A stretch of 64,000 nt of DNA from contig NZ_AP024745.1 in the NCBI RefSeq assembly GCF_019704555.1, forward strand, positions 4,348,501 to 4,412,500, given 5' to 3'. This DNA comes from Actinoplanes sp. L3-i22 (GTDB lineage: Bacteria > Actinomycetota > Actinomycetes > Mycobacteriales > Micromonosporaceae). The position numbers and the translations under genes are program-made. Shown here one piece after another: positions 1 to 7,270 of this stretch; within the stretch, counting starts at the first letter, position 1; every line of letters starts with the position of its first letter. The notes below the pieces were generated by a model. The model had not been told where the DNA came from. It made no database searches and worked only from the letters and a program-made list of their open reading frames with translations.

Positions 1-2
1 AG

Positions 3-104
3 CTCAGTGAGCTCCGCGAGCCGCTTGCTCAGGTGGCCGCCGTGCTGCAGGCGTACGCAGGAGGTAGGTTCAGCGTCCGCGACCTGCCCGCGTCAGCCGC
101 ATGA
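3..104 (+). CDS. 3' end of an unidentified gene cut by the window edge
   Basis: Frame 3 is open from the first bases and ends at TGA (102-104), giving about 33 residues ending in DLPASAA. The stretch is rich in Leu, Ala, Glu and Arg and reads like the helical C-terminus of a real protein. No family can be assigned from so little sequence. The following 227 bases to position 331 hold no convincing gene. Confidence 0.3.
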   Translation, partial: LSELREPLAQVAAVLQAYAGGRFSVRDLPASAA

Positions 105-331
105 CCGGCCAGGGTGGACGAGGCGGCATCGGTGAAGAAGCCGCCGAGTAGGCGTTGAACGTGAGCCGGTCGGCGATCGCCTTGCAGAGGCGGGTATCGG
201 TGCGAGTGCGATGCCATTCCGATGACCGCATAGAGCCAGAAGAAGTTCGGCTGCTCGGGCCGGAAATACCTCTTCACCTCAAGCGACATTCATGCCGGTC
301 GTCGTCGGCAGCCCATATCTTTCAGGTGCAG

Positions 332-823
332 CTACAGATCTTCGGGGAATCTGAGAGGAGCGAGAGTTTCGTTGTCGCGCAATGCGGGCGAGTGAGAGAC
401 CAGTACCCGGTACGCCTCAGTTGCGAACAAGCGCAGCGCCGCGATCACTTCGTCCTTGTCGGCGGTGGCCGATAGTGGCAAAACCGATGACGAGACGCTC
501 ACCTGGTCGCCGGCCGGGCGAAATTCGATAACCTCTGGGTTCTCCGTGAAGCCGAGACCGCCAGGCAGGCCGCTCTCAAGACGTCGCGCGGTACCTGCCG
601 CCCCCAGCGCCATGTTGACAAAGGTCGCCGATCCTTCGGGGGTCATGAAGGCCACGCCGGAAACGATCAGTTCGACGTGAACCAGAAATAGCTTGTAGTG
701 CAAATCGATATCGCTGGCGGGCGCGACATCGAATTGGCGAGCCGACGGCCAGCTCTCCACCAGCGGCGGGTCAGACTGCGGGACAGTGAACCTGAAGATC
801 ACCAACTTGACGATCACATCCAT
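332..823 (-). CDS. hypothetical protein, 163 aa
   Basis: The product is about 163 residues. It has a beta-rich N-terminal half (alternating hydrophobics such as VKLVIFRF and YKLFLVHVELIVSG) and a helical C-terminus (ATADKDEVIAALRLFATEAYRVLVSH). No signal peptide or membrane helix is evident and I do not recognise the family. It is divergent from the gene at 1032, so the 208 bases between the two starts probably carry both promoters. The coding sequence is slightly less GC-biased than the genes that follow. It is called a gene because the protein composition is natural and the plus-strand frames are not. Confidence 0.6.
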   Translation of the reverse strand: MDVIVKLVIFRFTVPQSDPPLVESWPSARQFDVAPASDIDLHYKLFLVHVELIVSGVAFMTPEGSATFVNMALGAAGTARRLESGLPGGLGFTENPEVIEFRPAGDQVSVSSSVLPLSATADKDEVIAALRLFATEAYRVLVSHSPALRDNETLAPLRFPEDL

Positions 824-1031
824 TTCGGAAACGCGGTGGTGAGCTTGCCGTATTTGACGATGGCAGTCCGGGTAATCGCCTCATCGCCACCGCCGACATC
901 GTGATGGTGGCCAAGATCCTGCCGCCCGCGCGAGCCGGCACCGTGCGGACGTGGCCACCCGGAGCACTGTAGGCGCCTGGCCGCACTTGCTGCCGGCCGG
1001 TCTTGTCGTACGGCCCTGCTAGGTTCCGTCG

Positions 1032-1340
1032 ATGCCGATCATTGCGATCTCGGATGAGACGACGACAGGGCCGAAGACGCCGGCCTGGGCTATGGAGATC
1101 CTTGAGGAGAGGGTTCGGCTCGATGAGCTGATTCGGCGGCGGATATTTCAGGAGGTCGCTGAGTCCGGCACCGGGGCTGATCCGCAGGAGCGGACCAGGA
1201 CGACGCTTGCCGCGTTCGGTCGTAATGCCTTTGTGGTGCTGGTTGACGACCGGCAGGTGACCGAACTGGACGAGGAGGTTCACCTGCGTGCGGGGTCGCG
1301 GGTCACCTTTCTCAAGCTTGTGCCGCTGGTGGGTGGCTGA
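1032..1340 (+). CDS. ubiquitin/MoaD-like beta-grasp protein ending in Gly-Gly
   Basis: This 102-residue protein has a charged helical N-terminal half (ERVRLDELIRRRIFQEVAE). Its C-terminal half reads FVVLVDDRQVTELDEEVHL, then a turn (RAGSRVTF), and ends in LKLVPLVGG. The order of an extended strand, a 'dG' turn, a hydrophobic strand and a terminal hydrophobic-Gly-Gly tail is that of MoaD/ThiS/ubiquitin-like proteins, whose exposed Gly-Gly is adenylated by an E1-like enzyme. No E1 or JAB protease is in the window. The stop overlaps the start of the DUF4132 gene by one base (TGATG), so the two are translationally coupled and probably act together. The fold is inferred by eye; presence of the gene is near certain. 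Confidence 0.8.
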   Translation: MPIIAISDETTTGPKTPAWAMEILEERVRLDELIRRRIFQEVAESGTGADPQERTRTTLAAFGRNAFVVLVDDRQVTELDEEVHLRAGSRVTFLKLVPLVGG

Positions 1341-4045
1341 TGGCGGTCTTCGACCCGGAGGCGATGATGCGGCTGGTCGCCGGCAGCATCGCCGTCATGC
1401 AGGAACGGCGCCGCTGGGAGTATCACGCCTCCGACAGTGAGCTGCGGCAGTTCGCCGAGCACGTGGCCATGGTGTGCGGCTGGGCGCCGACCGGCGTGGG
1501 CGAGCGGCTGCTGGACGAGCTGGGCGAGACCGAGCCGGACGTGACCGAGCCGGGCGAGACCGGGCTGGACCAGGGCGGGGCGTATCCGCTGATGCCGGTG
1601 CAGCGTGAGGTGCTGCCCGAGGCGCAGCGGCTGGCGCGTCAGCTGCTGGACGCGGTGGCGGTGCTGGAGGGCGACGACGCCGACCATGACCAGCGGGTGG
1701 CCGCGGCGCAGACCGCGGTCGGGCACCTGAGCACCGGGCTGCTCGGCAGCGCCTACTATCCGGAGGACCGGCAGTGGTGGGCCGCCGCGGACGGCATGCA
1801 CGTGCGGGCCCGGCAGATTCTGCGGGCGCAGCCTGCCGACGTACGGCAAACGCTTTTTGATCTTTGGACGGCGACCGACGGGCCCGGCTATCCCGGTGGT
1901 GGTTCGCTGGCCCGGCTGGTCGGCGGGCTGCTGGAGGCCGGTGGGGTGGACGGCCGGGGCTGGTTGGATCGGCTCGGTGACTTCTTCTATCTCAACTGTG
2001 GTGACTGGACCGGTGACCTGCTCAGGGCCGAGGATGCCGCCGGGCGGCCGCATCCGTGGGCGCTGGCCACCTGGCGCCGGGTGCAGATCGAGAGTTGGAA
2101 CGCCGACACCGGTGCGACGCTGTGGCCGGTGCCGAGCCCGGGGGAGCCGTGGGCGGACCGGGCGATCGCGCAGATCGAGGCGATGCCGGGGGAGCGGCGG
2201 GCCGCCTGGCACGCGCTGCTGACCCACTGCGTGCCCGACAAGGATCAGGCGCGGCCGTCGGCGGCCTGGCGCAAGCAGGCCGGGCCGCTGCTGGCCGCGG
2301 TCGGCGCCGTCGAGTTCGCCGAGCGGCTCGACGGCTGGCTGGAGCTGGTCGGCGCGCCGCGCAGCCGGCCGGCGCAGGTGGTCACGGACTATTCGAGCTT
2401 CAGGTTCGCCGCGGGGGAGCCGCGGATGCCGGATCGCTACAACGTGCGGCTGGTGTCCGGGCTGCTGTGGGTGCGCGGCATGTGCCCGCCGTCGGAGCAG
2501 GCCGTGCGGCAGCTGGGGCAGATCGCCGAGCGGGCCACCCGCAAGATCTCCGGGCACGGTCCGGCCAGTCCGAAACTGGCCAATGCGGCGGTGGCCGCGC
2601 TGGCCGATACCGATCATCCGGCCGCGGTGGCGCAGCTGGCCCGGCTGGCGTCGCGGCTGACGTACAAGAGCACGTTGCGGCTGGTGGAGAAGGGGCTCGA
2701 CGCGCGGGCTGGCGCGCTGGGCATCGCCCGCGAGGACGTCGAGGAGATGGCGCTGCCCGGGTTCGGGCTGCCGCTGGCCGACAAGCTCGGCGACTGCGCG
2801 TTCGAGGTCGAGATTCACGGTACGGATGCGGTCGTGAGCTGGCGTAATGCGGTTGGTAAGCCGGTCAAGGCCGTACCGTCGCAGGTTCGTGCCGATCATC
2901 GCGAGGAGTTCAAGGAGCTCACGGCGGCGGTCAAGGACATCGGCGCCACGCTGATCGCCACCCGCGACCGGCTCGACGGGCTGCTGCGCCGCGACCGGCA
3001 GTGGCCGGCCGATCAGTGGCGCGAGCGGTTGCTGGATCATCCGTTGGCGCGCACCCTGGCGCGCCGGCTGATCTGGACGGTCGACGGTGTCGCCTGCTGC
3101 TGGGCCGCGGACACCCTGCGTACCGTCAATGATCAGATTTTAAAGATCAACGACGATGCGACGGTACGTCTTTGGCACCCGGCCGGCGAGGACCCGGAGA
3201 CGGTTGCCGCCTGGCGGGCCTTCCTGGTCCGGCACCAGATCACGCAGCCGTTCAAGCAGGCGCACCGCGAGCAGTACCTGCTCACCGACGCGGAGCGGGC
3301 CACCGGCACGTATTCGAACCGGTTCGCCGCGCACGTGGTCCAGCAGCACCGGCTCAACGCGCTGCTGTCGCGGCGCGGCTGGTCGCATCAGCAGTGGCGC
3401 AACGACGCGTACTCGCGGGAACCACCGCGGCTGGCCCTGCCCGAGCACGGGTTGCGGGCCGAGCTGAGCATCGCTGGGATCGACGAGCGTGACGACATGG
3501 TGTTCGACACGATGGCCACCGACCAGCTGCGGTTTCTTTCCCAGGACGGCACACCGCTCGCGTTGGAGCAGGTCCCGGCGGTCGTGCTCAGCGAGGTGAT
3601 GCGCGACGTGGACCTGTTCGTCGCGGTCGCCGGGGTCGGCAGCGATCCGAACTGGTTCGACGGCGGGCCGCACGGGCGTTACCGCGAGTACTGGGCGCGG
3701 ACCAGTTTCGGCGAGCTCACCCCGCCCGGCGAGACCCGGCGGGAGGTGCTGGCCGGGCTGATCCCGCGGCTGGCGATCGCCGGGCGGTGCACGCTCACCG
3801 ACCGGTTCCTCGAGGTCCGCGGTGACCTGCACACCTATCGGATCCACTACGGGTCGGGCAACATCCTGATCGCGCCCGAAGGCCGGTATCTGTGCATCAT
3901 CCCGGCGTCGGCGAAGCGGGCGGCCGAGCCGGAGCTGTTCCTGCCGTTCGAGGGCGACAGCCGGCTCTCCGAGATCATCAGCAAGGCGTTGCTGCTGGCC
4001 GCGGACCAGAAGATCAAGGATCCGGTGATCCTGCACCAACTCTGA
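1340..4045 (+). CDS. DUF4132 domain-containing protein, 901 aa
   Basis: A large soluble protein of 901 residues. The first ~480 residues are helical and repeat-like, rich in Ala, Leu and Arg. The DUF4132 region follows at roughly residues 500-690, from GKPVKAVPS through RDRLDGLLRRDRQWP and RRLIWTVDG to QITQPFKQAHREQYLLTD. The C-terminus (about 690-901) is predicted mixed alpha/beta. DUF4132 occurs in MolR-type bacterial proteins of unknown biochemistry. The gene is coupled to the ubiquitin-like protein upstream by a 1-base TGATG overlap, which suggests a shared function. No signal peptide or membrane segment is present. Family call good, function unknown. Confidence 0.85.
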   Translation: MAVFDPEAMMRLVAGSIAVMQERRRWEYHASDSELRQFAEHVAMVCGWAPTGVGERLLDELGETEPDVTEPGETGLDQGGAYPLMPVQREVLPEAQRLARQLLDAVAVLEGDDADHDQRVAAAQTAVGHLSTGLLGSAYYPEDRQWWAAADGMHVRARQILRAQPADVRQTLFDLWTATDGPGYPGGGSLARLVGGLLEAGGVDGRGWLDRLGDFFYLNCGDWTGDLLRAEDAAGRPHPWALATWRRVQIESWNADTGATLWPVPSPGEPWADRAIAQIEAMPGERRAAWHALLTHCVPDKDQARPSAAWRKQAGPLLAAVGAVEFAERLDGWLELVGAPRSRPAQVVTDYSSFRFAAGEPRMPDRYNVRLVSGLLWVRGMCPPSEQAVRQLGQIAERATRKISGHGPASPKLANAAVAALADTDHPAAVAQLARLASRLTYKSTLRLVEKGLDARAGALGIAREDVEEMALPGFGLPLADKLGDCAFEVEIHGTDAVVSWRNAVGKPVKAVPSQVRADHREEFKELTAAVKDIGATLIATRDRLDGLLRRDRQWPADQWRERLLDHPLARTLARRLIWTVDGVACCWAADTLRTVNDQILKINDDATVRLWHPAGEDPETVAAWRAFLVRHQITQPFKQAHREQYLLTDAERATGTYSNRFAAHVVQQHRLNALLSRRGWSHQQWRNDAYSREPPRLALPEHGLRAELSIAGIDERDDMVFDTMATDQLRFLSQDGTPLALEQVPAVVLSEVMRDVDLFVAVAGVGSDPNWFDGGPHGRYREYWARTSFGELTPPGETRREVLAGLIPRLAIAGRCTLTDRFLEVRGDLHTYRIHYGSGNILIAPEGRYLCIIPASAKRAAEPELFLPFEGDSRLSEIISKALLLAADQKIKDPVILHQL

Positions 4046-4090
4046 GGCGGCGTCCGATAGATTGGCGTCAGTCGATCTATGGAGGACAGT

Positions 4091-4804
4091 GTGGTCCCGT
4101 TTCGCCGAGCTCTGACGGTTGTCGTCGCCGCCGTGGTCGCGCTGGTCGTTGTCAGCGCGCCCGCGGCCGCGCACGGCCCGACCGCCGGGCCCTGTTCGTA
4201 CACGCCGACGCCGGACGAGCCCGCCGCCCGTCCGGTGCCGTTGCCGCGCGACCCGCGGCACACCCCCGATCGGGGCACCGTGACCGTGCTGCTGCGCACC
4301 AACCTGGGGGACATCCCGCTGGTGCTGGACCGGGCGGCGGCGCCGTGCACGGTGCAGAGCTTCGTGCACCTGACGCGGCACCGGTTCTACGACCGGACGA
4401 TCTGTCACCGGCTCACGGCGTACCCGACCTTGAAGGTCTTGCAGTGCGGCGACCCGAGCGGTACCGGCGAGGGTGGGCCGGGCTACCGCTACCGCGACGA
4501 ACTGCCGACGAACCTGCCGCCGGCGCCGACCGATCCGACCGGGGTGCGCCGGCTTTACGCGCGCGGGGTGCTGGCGATGGCCAACGCGGGCCCGGACACC
4601 AACGGCAGTCAATTCTTTCTGGTGTACGGCGATTCGGCGCTGCGCCCCAACTACTCGATCTTCGGGCAGGTGACGGCGCGCGGCCTGCGCACGCTGGACC
4701 GGGTCGCGGCCGGCGGCATCGAGGCGACCGCTGATGATCCGGCTCCGGTGGACGGGGCGCCGGCGCTGCGCACCGAGATCCGCAAGGCGACCGTCCGGCA
4801 CTGA
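4091..4804 (+). CDS. secreted peptidyl-prolyl cis-trans isomerase, cyclophilin type
   Basis: Cyclophilin-fold prolyl isomerase of 237 residues. The GTG at 4091 is chosen because GGAGG (4081-4085) lies 5 bases upstream; an in-frame ATG at 4079 would overlap that ribosome site. Residues 1-28 form a signal peptide (basic start, long Ala/Val core, APAAAHG), so the enzyme is exported. The cyclophilin core carries TNLGDIPL, FYDRTICHR, a conserved Gln (LQCGD) and the hallmark MANAGPDTNGSQFF. The FHRVIPGF motif is altered and Cys-containing (CHRLTAYPTLKVLQCGD). The gene starts 45 bases after the DUF4132 stop and is followed by a strong hairpin, so it probably ends that transcription unit. Confidence 0.92.
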   Translation: MVPFRRALTVVVAAVVALVVVSAPAAAHGPTAGPCSYTPTPDEPAARPVPLPRDPRHTPDRGTVTVLLRTNLGDIPLVLDRAAAPCTVQSFVHLTRHRFYDRTICHRLTAYPTLKVLQCGDPSGTGEGGPGYRYRDELPTNLPPAPTDPTGVRRLYARGVLAMANAGPDTNGSQFFLVYGDSALRPNYSIFGQVTARGLRTLDRVAAGGIEATADDPAPVDGAPALRTEIRKATVRH

Positions 4805-4821
4805 TCGGCGGGGCGCTGCAG

Positions 4822-4849
4822 GAGTGGGTCCGCCCCGGCGGACTCACTC
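4822..4849 (+). terminator. hairpin terminator after the cyclophilin gene
   Basis: A 13-bp stem (4822-4834 with 4837-4849, one G-U pair) with a minimal loop lies between the cyclophilin stop and the next operon. It has no T-run, as is common in high-GC actinobacteria. It separates the DUF4132 unit from the CHAT operon. Confidence 0.6.
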
Positions 4850-4930
4850 GTCCGGGCGGTGGATTGCCAGGCACCGCCCGGACGGCCTTATATGGTCGCA
4901 GTCAGCGTCCGATTCCGAGAGGTGTCCTAC

Positions 4931-5374
4931 GTGGCAAGTCCGCAAGGGATCGAGCGGCTGCGGGTGAAGTACGGGGAGCTGTTCGATCCCGACGCGCCGG
5001 CCACCGACCACTGGATCGAGATCGATCCGGCGAAGCCGCCCAGCATTCCGTCGCTGGCTGCCAAGATCGCTGCCGAGCTGGACGGGTCCGGGGCAGCCGC
5101 GGTCGAGGTGCGGGTGGCCGGGACGGCGCTGGGCGCCGGCACCCGGGCAACTCTGGACGCCCTCGACGGCACGGCGGCGGGGGAGAGCACCCCGGTGGGC
5201 AGTGGCGATCGGGCCTCGCTGGCCGGCGAGTCCACCCAGTTCCGGGCGTTGCGCTATGTCTGTCGCACGCCCGGGTGCGGCGGGGAGGCGTTCCGGTCCT
5301 TCCACGACCCGCGGTTCGTGCCGGCCTGCGGGCAGACCGGTCACCAGGCGATGGAGTTGCGCGGATGGATCTGA
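4931..5374 (+). CDS. small Cys/His-rich putative metal-binding protein, first gene of the CHAT operon
   Basis: Protein of 147 residues, unknown family. GTG 4931 is preferred over the upstream GTG 4859 because a purine-rich GAGAGG lies just before it and the upstream codons do not look protein-like. The N-terminal two thirds resemble an effector-associated or ubiquitin-like small domain. The C-terminal 40 residues contain CRTPGC, then CGQTGH (C-X4-C ... C-X4-H), a likely zinc knuckle. The last codons overlap the start of the membrane-protein gene by 10 bases. Gene order with MoxR, vWA and CHAT suggests a sensor or adaptor of that system. That role is inferred from neighbours only. Confidence 0.75.
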   Translation: MASPQGIERLRVKYGELFDPDAPATDHWIEIDPAKPPSIPSLAAKIAAELDGSGAAAVEVRVAGTALGAGTRATLDALDGTAAGESTPVGSGDRASLAGESTQFRALRYVCRTPGCGGEAFRSFHDPRFVPACGQTGHQAMELRGWI

Positions 5375-6315
5375 GCTCGGTGAGCAGCCCCCTCGACGGG
5401 CTGCGGTCGGGACGCTTCCTGACCGTCGGCTACCTGCCGGCGGCCGCGTCGGCGATCTTCCTGCTGGTGCTCGTGTGGTCGGGAGCGCCGCTGTGGCTGC
5501 GCCACGGCGACCACCTGTCCTTCACCGCCGCCTGGAAGGTCGCCAAGGATCTCGGCGCGGGCGAGATCGTGCTGCTCACCGTGGTCGTGACCCTGATCGC
5601 GGTGGTCCTGGTGCCGCTGCAACTGGCGATGATGCGGGTGCTCGAGGGCGGCTGGCCGGTCGCGCTCGGCTCGGGGCTCGGCCGCCGGTGCCAGGTGGCA
5701 CGCAAACGGCGGCTGGCCGCGAAGGCGGTGCTGCCGCAGGAACGCGGCGAGCTCACCGACGATGTGGTGCAGAAGGCCGGACGCCACGGGGCCCGGCTGC
5801 GCCGGCGGTACCCGCTGCCCGAGCATCTGATGCGGGCGACCGCGCTGGGCAACGCGCTGGCGGCGATGGAGGACACCGCCGGGCGTGACTACGGGCTGGA
5901 CGCGGTTGTCGCCTGGCCGCGGCTCTACCCGTTGCTGGGCGACAAGGTCCGGCTGGTCGTCGATGACCGGCGCGATGTGCTCGACGGTGCCGGCCGGATG
6001 GCGGTCACCGCCGCCCTCACCACGGTTGCCGCCCTGGGGCTGCTCTGGGGCGCGGGCTGGTGGCCGTTGCTGGCGATCGTGCCCGCGGTGCTCGCGGCCG
6101 TGTCCTACACCGGGGCGGTCGCGGCTGCCGTCGCGTACGGGGAAGCCGTCGGTTCGGCCTTTGATCTGCACCGTTTCGATCTGCTCAAGGCGCTCAAGCT
6201 GCGCCTGCCGAAGAGCCCGGAGGCGGAGCGTCTGCAGAACGAGGCGTTGTGCGCGATGTGGCGCCAGGGTGTTCCGATGGAACAGAACTACGAGCAGGAC
6301 AGGGCGGCGCCATGA
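5365..6315 (+). CDS. four-helix membrane protein of the MoxR-vWA-CHAT operon
   Basis: Protein of 316 residues from ATG 5365, inside the end of the preceding gene. It has hydrophobic segments at about residues 18-42 and 66-90, a long soluble central region (about 95-205) rich in Arg and Glu, and two more segments at about 212-262, then a cytosolic tail. The tail contains LPKSPEAERLQNEALCAMW. I recognise no family. The hairpin-loop-hairpin layout fits a membrane anchor or pore-like partner for the soluble ATPase and protease encoded downstream. The gene ends in an ATGA overlap with the MoxR gene, so expression is coupled. Confidence 0.85.
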   Translation: MDLSSVSSPLDGLRSGRFLTVGYLPAAASAIFLLVLVWSGAPLWLRHGDHLSFTAAWKVAKDLGAGEIVLLTVVVTLIAVVLVPLQLAMMRVLEGGWPVALGSGLGRRCQVARKRRLAAKAVLPQERGELTDDVVQKAGRHGARLRRRYPLPEHLMRATALGNALAAMEDTAGRDYGLDAVVAWPRLYPLLGDKVRLVVDDRRDVLDGAGRMAVTAALTTVAALGLLWGAGWWPLLAIVPAVLAAVSYTGAVAAAVAYGEAVGSAFDLHRFDLLKALKLRLPKSPEAERLQNEALCAMWRQGVPMEQNYEQDRAAP

Positions 6316-7262
6316 CGGCCGAGGACGTCCCGATTCTTCCGTACGCGATGGTGGTCGGCCAGGACGAGCTGAAACGGGCACTGGAGATCGCGTACGTGGT
6401 CCCGGAGGTCAAGGGTGTGCTGGCGACCGGCCAGCGCGGCACCGCCAAGTCGACGACCGTGCGGGCGTTCGCCAAGATGGTGCTCAAGGCACTGCCGGTG
6501 ACGCTGCCGATCGGTGCCACCGACGACCGGGTGCTCGGTGGCTGGAACGTCGAGGAGCTGCTCAAGGGCGGTTCCGGCACGCGGGACGGCCTGTTGCTCC
6601 AGGCGCAGAAGACCGGCCAGGGGCTGCTCTACATCGACGAGGTGAACCTGCTCGACGACTACCTCGTCAACATCATCCTGGACGCGGCCGCGGGCGAGGT
6701 GCTGCCGATCGAGCGCGAGGGCATCGACGAACCCAACGTGCCGGTCAAGATCACGCTGATCGGCACGATGAACCCGGAGGAGGGCAATCTGCGCCCCCAG
6801 CTGCTCGACCGGTTCGGACTGGTCGCGACGATCACCGGGGACGACAGCGCCAAGGCGCGCCTGCAGATCCTGCGTAACGTGCTGGCCTTCGACGCCGAAC
6901 GCGAAGGCCACGCCTCGGCCGAGATCCAGGCGGCCCGGCAGGCCGACACGATCCTCGGCACGAAACTCGAGGACGCTCGCGAGACGGCCAAGGGCCTGGT
7001 CTGCTCGGACCACATCCTGAAACTGTGCGCCCAGATCGCCTGGACGTTCCGGACCGCCGGGCACCGCGGCGAACTCTGCATCGCCAACGCGGCCCGGGCG
7101 GCCGCAGCGATCGACGGCGACACGCGGGTGCGACCCGGGCACGTCCTGGCGGTGACGCCGATGGCCCTGGTGCACCGGCGGGCCTCCGCCGACACCGGCG
7201 GGATCCTGCCGTGGACCGACGAGGACGCCGCGACGCTGGCCGCGCTCGTCACCGAATTTTAG
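6312..7262 (+). CDS. MoxR/BchI-type AAA+ ATPase
   Basis: AAA+ ATPase of the Mg-chelatase I / MoxR clade, 316 residues. Walker A is GQRGTAKST (residues 40-48, Lys46). Walker B is LLYIDEVN (Asp109, Glu110). Sensor 1 follows at GTMNPEEGN, and LRPQLLDRF supplies the arginine-finger region. A helical lid holds the C-terminus. Start ATG 6312 overlaps the previous stop (ATGA). ATPases of this class form rings that remodel a partner through a vWA protein, which is exactly the next gene. No chlorophyll or cobalamin genes are nearby, so chelation is unlikely and a regulatory or conflict role is preferred. Confidence 0.9.
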   Translation: MTAEDVPILPYAMVVGQDELKRALEIAYVVPEVKGVLATGQRGTAKSTTVRAFAKMVLKALPVTLPIGATDDRVLGGWNVEELLKGGSGTRDGLLLQAQKTGQGLLYIDEVNLLDDYLVNIILDAAAGEVLPIEREGIDEPNVPVKITLIGTMNPEEGNLRPQLLDRFGLVATITGDDSAKARLQILRNVLAFDAEREGHASAEIQAARQADTILGTKLEDARETAKGLVCSDHILKLCAQIAWTFRTAGHRGELCIANAARAAAAIDGDTRVRPGHVLAVTPMALVHRRASADTGGILPWTDEDAATLAALVTEF

Positions 7263-7270
7263 TGGTCTCG

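Noticed and set aside
29..289. 86-residue minus-strand frame near the window start
   Set aside because: The first 30 residues look protein-like, but the rest does not, and it overlaps a likelier plus-strand gene end. No family match.
1280..3040. 586-residue minus-strand frame opposite the DUF4132 gene
   Set aside because: Arg/Pro/Gln-rich composition typical of GC-rich antisense shadow; the plus strand has recognised domains.
5202..5888. 228-residue plus-strand frame overlapping the membrane-protein gene
   Set aside because: Low-complexity Arg/Gly/Ala shadow; the correct frame has membrane helices and ATGA coupling.
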